Of a stretch of 64,000 bases of DNA, positions 52,901 to 61,900 are shown one piece after another. The stretch is taken from positions 52,347,186-52,411,185 of the forward strand of contig OX392529.1 in the NCBI GenBank assembly GCA_947623455.1, in the 5' to 3' direction. Under the pieces are notes generated by a model. The model made no database searches. It was not told the origin of the DNA and worked only from the letters and a program-made list of their open reading frames with translations. The stretch is from Mimachlamys varia (taxonomy: Eukaryota > Mollusca > Bivalvia > Pectinida > Pectinidae). Both the position numbers and the translations under genes were made by a program. Every line of letters starts with the position of its first letter. The first letter of the stretch is position 1.

Positions 52901-55900
52901 ATCTCTTAAATCACGAAAACTTAAAATACAGAACTCTTTAATCATGAAAACTTAAACACTGATATCTCTTAAATCATGAAAATTTAAACACTGATATCTC
53001 TGAAATCATGAAAATTTAAACACTGATATCTCTGAAATCACCATACATTACAGTATTTGTCGTAATTAGCGCCCCTCTCCCTTCTGCATAGGTATTAAAA
53101 TTATGTAAGAACGCCCTCTCCCCCATTGTGACACAACTGAATTATTCTACTTACTTGTACGACAAACTTCACTGTGTGCATGTTAACAAGAAAAAACGCC
53201 CACAAATATCAATAATATTTTTACATGTGTGCAAATTGTCCGAAATTGATGGCAATAATGTTGTACATCAAGATTACTACCCATTCTTGTTATGATACAT
53301 CATAATTATTTACTTTATAAAATTACATTTTCTCGTTATGATCTTAGTTTTTGTATCTTATTTAGTGCTCTCCTTCGGAACCAATTTATTTAGGTGCCCT
53401 GGGTGCTAAATACAGCGAATACGATACAAGATACAAATTTATGTGAAGCTTAGTCTTGACTTTAAATAAAAACCACAATATTATGATAGGCCTCTGGTTT
53501 CCTTAAACTAGATATTTTCTTTCTCTTTATCAAATTTTTTTATATAAGAAAAATGTTTAATGGTTTCCATTCTTGTATCAAATATTGTTTTTTTTCTTGT
53601 TTGTTAGAGATCTGATTGAAATGTCTACCTGTTGTTTATTTCAGGCGAGAGACACTATTGACCAATATGACACTGCTAACCATAACCTCAAGGCTACGAT
53701 AAAGGAGACGTCCGAACTAGAGCGACGAGCTAATCAGGCCGGAGTTGAACTCCTCAAGGCTGCAGACCAACTGAGCTCCTTGAGGTCAGAGGTCAAGGAC
53801 ATGGATAGAAAACGTGGTAAACAGGAACGCTTACTCCGGGACGTCAACCAGGTGGGTCATCAGAACTGGAGAGATTTAACTCTGTTTGAATTCAAAAATG
53901 AATGTTTGACTATATATATTTCAAGTTTGAAAAAATCACATATTCATAAAACAAACTTCTTAGATTCAAATTAATTAAAGTATCAACCCTATAGGTTTCT
54001 TAAAGGCCCAATTTACGTAACTTCAGGAAATTTTTCGGGATTCTGAAAAATTATGAACAAAAATCCTGTTGATTACCATGCAAAAATAAGTCTAAAACGA
54101 AGTAAACCTGATCAGTAACTAACAAGAAACTCATGACAGAAAAATCCAAAGAATTGAAAATAAGTCAGGTGGGGCCCACTTCAACAACAAGCCAAAGTTA
54201 GAAGACAGTTCAAAACGGACGTGTGTTTACAAATACAGATATTCAACTGCTGATGTACTGGTAACCACGTAAGAATTCATCTTGAATATTACTGATATCA
54301 GTTCATCTTAGCTAAATCTATAAATATAAAGTTATTAGTCTTGATTTTCGCTTCTAGTTTTGCCAAAGTTTCGTATATTGGGCCTTTAAGTCCTGACTTT
54401 ATCCTTATATTTGGTTACTGATATTCTAATTTATAATTCAAATTTTACAAGTCAAATCTCTTGATGTTTGGATTTATAATCTAAGTCCAATCTTCATGAA
54501 AACATTAAAACTCAACACTAACTTATTTGAAATATCGGTTAAACATCTACCAGCATCAGAACATTGAAATTTTCCTTGGTCATCTTAACAACAAAACATT
54601 CATAATAAGCACATGTTCATGGAATTTTCTGATTACTTTAAGTCCATATCATATTTCCTGCCTTGAATTCTGTCACTTAATTAACAATAAATCATGATCA
54701 GTGTTATGCAGTATGTACCAGATCTCGAACATGTTAAAAGTTCTACCAGGTATATTCAGAAGTTGAAATCTCGATATGTCTAATTTTTTCTGATAGTCGC
54801 ACAAAGTTTTAACATGGAAGTGTGACTATCAGTTTCTTTGTTATATTTGATATACAGTAAAACCCCACTTACTTGAACCAGGTTTACTCAAATACCCGTC
54901 ATTTGTCGAACAGTTTGTTTGGTTACGACCAAGTTCATACATATTCAACCAACCTTGAATTACTCAAATACCATGTATTCCCCAAACTATTGATCAGGCC
55001 TCCACAACTTCTAGTGAGTTGGGTTTTACTGTACTTCAGATGTTCACAATGTTACAGGGATATCTCTACATACTTTGAGTTCTTTGACGTGTTGATGTTG
55101 TAGGTGCTGTCTAAAAGAGATCAAGAGTACAAAGACCTGGACTCCCGCACAAAAGTCGCCACACAAAAGTGAGTTATGAATCCTGAAAGTTGACCCACGT
55201 TCTCAACTTAACTCCATCAAATTTAATCAGGACCATCAATAAATTCCCGATTTTGGCGTAAAATTTTATTTAAGCTCATGTTAATGTTATTTGATAGAGT
55301 GCAGAATGTGGAAAAGAACTTGTTCAATAAATCATTGACTTTATTCATAATTTTTTTTTCAGTTTTTTTTTCTGGCTTTACATTTTTCTAAGAATTTACT
55401 TGATATAATGTCATGATATTGCTGTAACAACTGCCAAATAATGAGCTGTTGGTGTTGGTAGCTAAAATATTATCGGTAGGAATTTGAAAAATGCTTTCTT
55501 TCTTTTTTTTTAGTCTTTCCCGGTTACAGACCGAACTTCTGTCAACAGAACAACAAGAAAAACAAACACTTTCATCTCTCCGAGATGCAGAGGATATTCT
55601 AAATAAACGACGGTCAGAAATTGCACGGATGCGCGATCAGGTAAGTTATTTTTGATATTTAATATTTTTATCATTTATTAATTTTTCCGATAGTTTTGTG
55701 TGGTTATTGTTTGTATTTGTACTTGAAAAGCAATGAAATTAACTTTAAAACATAAAGACATATTCAATAAGAATATTTTAATCAAATTAAATAAGCATAA
55801 AAAATTAGAATTTCGCATATCATATGAGTTTGTATGATAGAGTATTTAATATAGGTTTTTGTAGCAATAGAATTTCAAGAAATTATACTGATACACTAAA

Positions 55901-58900
55901 CTCTGAAAATCCCATAAGGAGACTATTCAGTAGTTTTTTATGTAGTTATATATCTTTATAAAACAAATGCTATTAAAATTTTAGATTTCTATCATTTTTT
56001 AACCCAAACTCTACCCTAATTTACATCTTGCAAAGCCTAGGTCTAAAATGTGTAGAGAAGGTAGTCCCTGTAAAGTAGTGTCTTTAATCCAGATAAACAG
56101 TGTATATAGTCACTTGTTCAGGGAATCACAAGTCATCGATAATAAATGAGTATTATTTTTTTATTTTATGATTTTAATTACCTTTACAATTAAAAAAGTG
56201 AGAGAAAAAAAAATTGTAATAGATGAATAAAATTGAAAATGATGTAAAAGAAAAGGAAGATAATCAACCAACAATCGTGATCATTTCTTCTTTCTGTTTT
56301 TCAGTTGTCATTTTCCAAGGCACAAAAATCAAGGCGACATAAGCCAAAGGATGAAAAAACCTGATAGTCGAGAAAATATCGGGAGATTTTTCTGGACAGC
56401 CTCAGTTTTCGGCAAACTTCACAATGGGCTGTTCTATATATATCTACTCTACCAAAGAGACAAATATACAGTGTGACTGTGTGTTTGTGTGTTGGGGTGT
56501 TATATACAGAAATATTGACCACTGTATCTGGAGTGACCACTGGTCCTAGCTCTTTGACCACATGCTTAGCGTTGCTTGATTTAGATGTATAACTATTTCT
56601 ATAAATAACCTAAGGAATACACTTTACCTGTCTATCCTGTTGTGTAACCTCTTCATGTTGCTGCTAAGGATATGAAATATTCTGCAATTCAAGAAAAACT
56701 GTAATTTCTCTTTCTAGATATACACTTAATGAAACGTATTTTCTGAAGACAGGCCTATTTATTTTAAACAATGATCTATCCTGTCAAAAAAAAATGGTTT
56801 ATATCGCTATCTTTTTTTGCCCAAAAAGATGTTTTACTTAAACCTTTCATCATTACTTCAAGCACTTTTAACATGTAAAGAAATAAATTTTATGCTTTAT
56901 TTTGAATTATTTGACAATTTATCATGGATTTATAAAAGAAGATATGACTGTTTTGACATAAGAAAACAAATCCTGTTGAATTAAATGCCTGTTTCCTGTT
57001 TGAGTAAGACTTTTTAGAGTGTGAGCACGCCTATTTACTTTGCTGTTTTTGCACCCTTTACTTGCACTCCTATCCTTCCTTTGAGATCCCCTGTGTTTGA
57101 TACCTAACTAATCCTGTTCCCTGAATCAATCAGACTGTTAATGATTATTCCATTCTAACATAATTTGTGTTAAGGTTTGACAATATACTTTATAAAACAG
57201 ATTTTTTTCTCAAAACTGGTTTACATAAAACTGTTTCCTTTCATCTGGATGGTGTGTTTTTTTCTCTCTCAGTGGATTTCAGTACATTTATGCGTACTGC
57301 TATAATATAATTTGCTTCGTTCATTTTAATCTCTTTCTGATTTTATTTTATCTTGTATAGTAGGAGTTGTCTCCCTGTAGTGTGGTCAAAGAGCTGGTAT
57401 ACATGTCACTAACGAGACTGCTGGCTTTTTTTATAAATTGATTTCTGCTGTCAGAGAAATCAGCAATCAATTCTTCAAAAATATGAACTTGATTTTTGTG
57501 CCAAGTTATTTTTTTTTACAATTTGTATATATATTTGATCTTGTATAACATGATTTTTTTAGACATATTTTGATGATTTGTAACAATCATATCATTACCA
57601 TATTTAATTATTATTTTTTTTAAATACAGTTTTGATATTTTTTTAAATAAATGATGTTTAAATATGATCTTGTATAACATGAATTGTTTGAAGATTTTTT
57701 AGACATATTTTGTTGATTTGTAACAATCATACCATTACCATATTTAATTTTTTAATTTTTTTTTTTTAAATACAGTATTTATATTTTTAAAAGAAATGAT
57801 ATTGTTTAATTATCAGTATCATATTTGTTGAAATTTTGATTGATTTTATACGTTTATTTACAACAAGATGTGATCAAAGTTGCAGCTACATGAATAATTA
57901 GCAACTGAAATCTGTAATTTATTTGTTTGTTTTTCATTGAGACATGTAGGAATATTTTTTTACAAAAATATATGTCTTTAATGAAAATAGATTATTTTAT
58001 TTTCAACCGGTTATTTTTTACATCAAAAGCATTATATACAAGCTAGTGTATATTAAAGAATTATATTTTTAAAATACCTTTAATATTTACAAAAAACACA
58101 AACAAGATTATTTATTAAGAGATGAAAGTGCCTTTTTAAAAAAAAAAAAAAACGCTGTAAAATTTACATATATGCAAAAAACAATTGAACATAATTTATG
58201 AAAATCCATTTAAATGCGAAGAAAACATAATTTAAATTTTTTTTAGATTTGTTTTTAAGTTGCTTTTATATATCTTTACAAAATAAGGCATAAACACAGT
58301 TTGTTTTAGTCTTAAAAACAGGGTAAATTCAATACTTATCTATCTTGAATAAATGAAGAGAGAATGATCTTTCTTTGAGAATTACATTCCCCCTTGCCAT
58401 TTTAAAGTATTTATTTTCAAGAAATGATACCAGTGACTGAATAATGTAAACTTTGTTAAAAGTATTATATTGAAAATATTTATAGGAAATTAGAAAAATA
58501 TTGCATGTGATTTTAGTTGATGATAATTTGAATAACAATAATAACACAAAGCGTATTTTTTTGATTTTGTACTTTTAAAGCATAAAGAAAAGGTAAAAGC
58601 ATGTGCTCCTGAAATGCATGTCTGTGTGTCTGTCTCATAAGGTCAGGGGGTACTGCAAGGGAAACTTTGTGATATGGGGTTCCTAAGGGGAAATTGTATT
58701 CATATAATGATGCTTATACAAACTATCAATTCATTGAACTGTAAAAAGAAGAAATTTTAAAAATTATTAAAAAAAACTGTTCAAAATTTTTCAAAAATAT
58801 TTTTTAAGATGACAAAGAAAAAAGAAAAAAAAATTGCGAAAAAGATAGGAAAGATCTTCAATGTTTTTTCTAATTTTGTTGGGGATATCACTTTACAAAG

Positions 58901-61900
58901 TTTCCTGTTTAATTAATGGCTTCAGTGGTTGAATGTTAATAATGATATATGTGGTTGAAGTCCTAGCTTTATATTGAAAACAATTAATGCATTAAGTGTG
59001 AAACGTTACAGATATTTATACTTACTGGTTACAGTATACAAGATAATGATTGGAGGCTAGTAGTGGCCTTAAAGGAAAGGAATAATGTTAATTTTGTAAT
59101 AAAATTAAGTCTTAAAGATATTGGGTTAATTAACTTCATCAATATTTCTTGGAGGAAAAGCATTTCTGACTGCGAAACAATGATATATTCAATAATAATA
59201 ATTGCATTTTCGTTAAGGAAGAAAAGATTTGAAACTCTCTCTGAATATTCATTTTGAAAATTTAAAAAAAAAAAAAAATTGTTATATGTTTGTTCATCCA
59301 GGGTATTTTCATTAGAGGTTAAGATTTTGTTAAAAAAATAAGCTAGGGGAAAATTTAGATAGACTAATATTTATATCCAGGACGATATAATTATATATGT
59401 ATTTACAAAGTTTCTTCTGTATCACTGAAACTGGAAACTAGACATCAGTACATCTACTAACACTTGTAGCTTAGTACACAGGGCTTGTGGGTAATCGGGC
59501 ACTTTCATAGGGGTTGGGGATCAGGCACATTCTGGGGATGGGGGTATCAGGCACTTTATTGGGCAAACTAGGCATTATCTTTTTGCATAAATGGAAGAAA
59601 AAACATTTTTTAAATGATTGGATCAGTAAATAAAAATCTTACACATTTCAAGTTCTAAATTGAATTTTTCAAAGCAAATTTTGGTGAAAATTCTAAATCA
59701 GGAAGAATACAATCTCAGAAACTATTTATATAAACCTGTCTGACTCTCAAACTGTTGATGAGGCTGCGGTAGCCAAGTTATTAATGTGTCTGACATCCTG
59801 CTGCCACAAGCCCTCCACCTCTGGGTAGCGGGTTCGAGGGGTACGTGGGGGCAGTTGGCAGGGGCTAACAGCCGTAGGTCGGTGGTATTTCTCCAGGAAC
59901 TCTGGCTTTCCTCCACCATCAAAACCTAGCACATCCTTAATTGACCGTAGCTTTTAATAGGACGTAAAACAGATAGAAAATTCACTGATTCTCCCCTGGA
60001 ACTTCATAATTGACTAATTTACAATCTTTCAATCTGAAGAGTTCAGATATGTCTTCAGGAGTATATGAGTTAAGTGTAGAACCTATTCACTTCTATAGAG
60101 TATCTGTCTCTGTAACATAGGTCTGTAGCTGTAGATTATCTGTCTATGTATTATCCAGAACAGAACGTAGAACTCATTTATTCTAAAAACTACAGGAATT
60201 AAACAGACTTGGAGTAGAATACAAGTGTTTTGATTTAAAAGTTTATATGATAATATTATTACCTTTCTTTCTGATTTCAGCTATGTTTCATTATAAAATA
60301 TAGATCATTATGCCTTATATACAAGTATCAAAAATAAGTTTCATAAATATAATTGTTAAAAAAAATACAAATTACATTAATTCAATTTTGTACCATAGAA
60401 AATAGGAATTATGGCTTCTATTTCAGTGTCAAAATTAGTTTTAATAAAAATATCACTGGTAAAATAAAACTTTAAATTATCATAGAAAATAGTTTCAGAT
60501 AGAGTATTGTGTAGTATATATGCATACAATACAGTTCAGGGGAAATAGGAGAAGGTAAAACTTACACCAGCGTATAACACACTAACTACTGTAAACGTAC
60601 TTAATTTGGCGCAATCAAATTTTAGCGCATTTTTACTGTTTGCCATATTAGCGCAATGATAAATTCGCGCATCAGTGAAAATAACTATATAAGCAGTATA
60701 TTAAAACTCCAATTAGCGTAATCATATTTTAGCGCAAAACTTTCAACGCGAAAAGCGCTAAAATAAGATTACCGCGAAAATATGTACGTTTACAGTATAC
60801 AGGATTAACAAAACATAATAATACAGTGATATCATATGTATGCTATATATGTATCCATTTTGAACGTATTTACCAAGAAATAAATGTTCTAACAGTAATT
60901 TGTAGAAATGCTGAGATTTTGTGGAGAATCAAATGTAAATTTGAATTTCAGGTATATTAATTATCTAGTTATTAACTGATAGGCCCAATAAATGCCAAGC
61001 ATAGAATTACTGTTTTTTTCCGAACAGGAATCTGTTTAGGCTAAACAAGAAAAAAAATCTCACATATATCAGTAAAATTTTGTTTTGTAAATGTGTACAT
61101 CTATCAAATTTTCATCGCTTTTTTGCCTACCCATGATTCAATGGCTTAGGCATTAAGTTTTACCCTAATGCAGATTGGCCATCATTCCCTGTTCCATCAA
61201 AATCCATCAGTCTGTTCATTCACTCTTTAACGGAAAAATATATATAACTGTATGTCGTTTGATAATAATAAGATGAAGTTCAAGTTCTAATTTCATGAAG
61301 GTCTGTCAGTCTTTTTCCAAAGTTATGCCAAATTTAACTTCGAAAATTTTAGTTAAATAGTATGACCAACATTGGAGAGCCTTGTCTAACACCAGTGGAA
61401 ATTTTAAACAAAACTTCATAAAAATTCTGCTTCTCTTTGGTTGTCTGTAAGGCATTCATACAACACTAATACATTTGAAATAAAATGCAGCACAAGGAAT
61501 TTTCTGGAGTTTAAATGTTTAATTAAGAAAGCATTGTTAGGTACAATAATAGCTGTTGATAAGTTACATGTACGATATGTATAAAGATTATTATTTAAAT
61601 AGCCTTAATACATAATATAGTATTTATGGACCAACAGGGAATTGATATATATTTGTAAAATTATATTTTTGGAGTATTTTTTATGTGTGATGCAGCAATA
61701 TTTTAGTTTCCTAGTGCCCTTTTTGTGTTGTACACAAATGCCTGGTATGCATGGTTCAGATGCGAAATTTAATTCCCTAGTCTATAAATATCATGGGTTG
61801 ATATGCATGCTTTATCATGAAAAATCACAGATTGATATTTGATTTCAGTAATTACTTAAAAGTTCGGTTTCATGCAGGGGAGGGGAGCCCCCGGGGCTTT

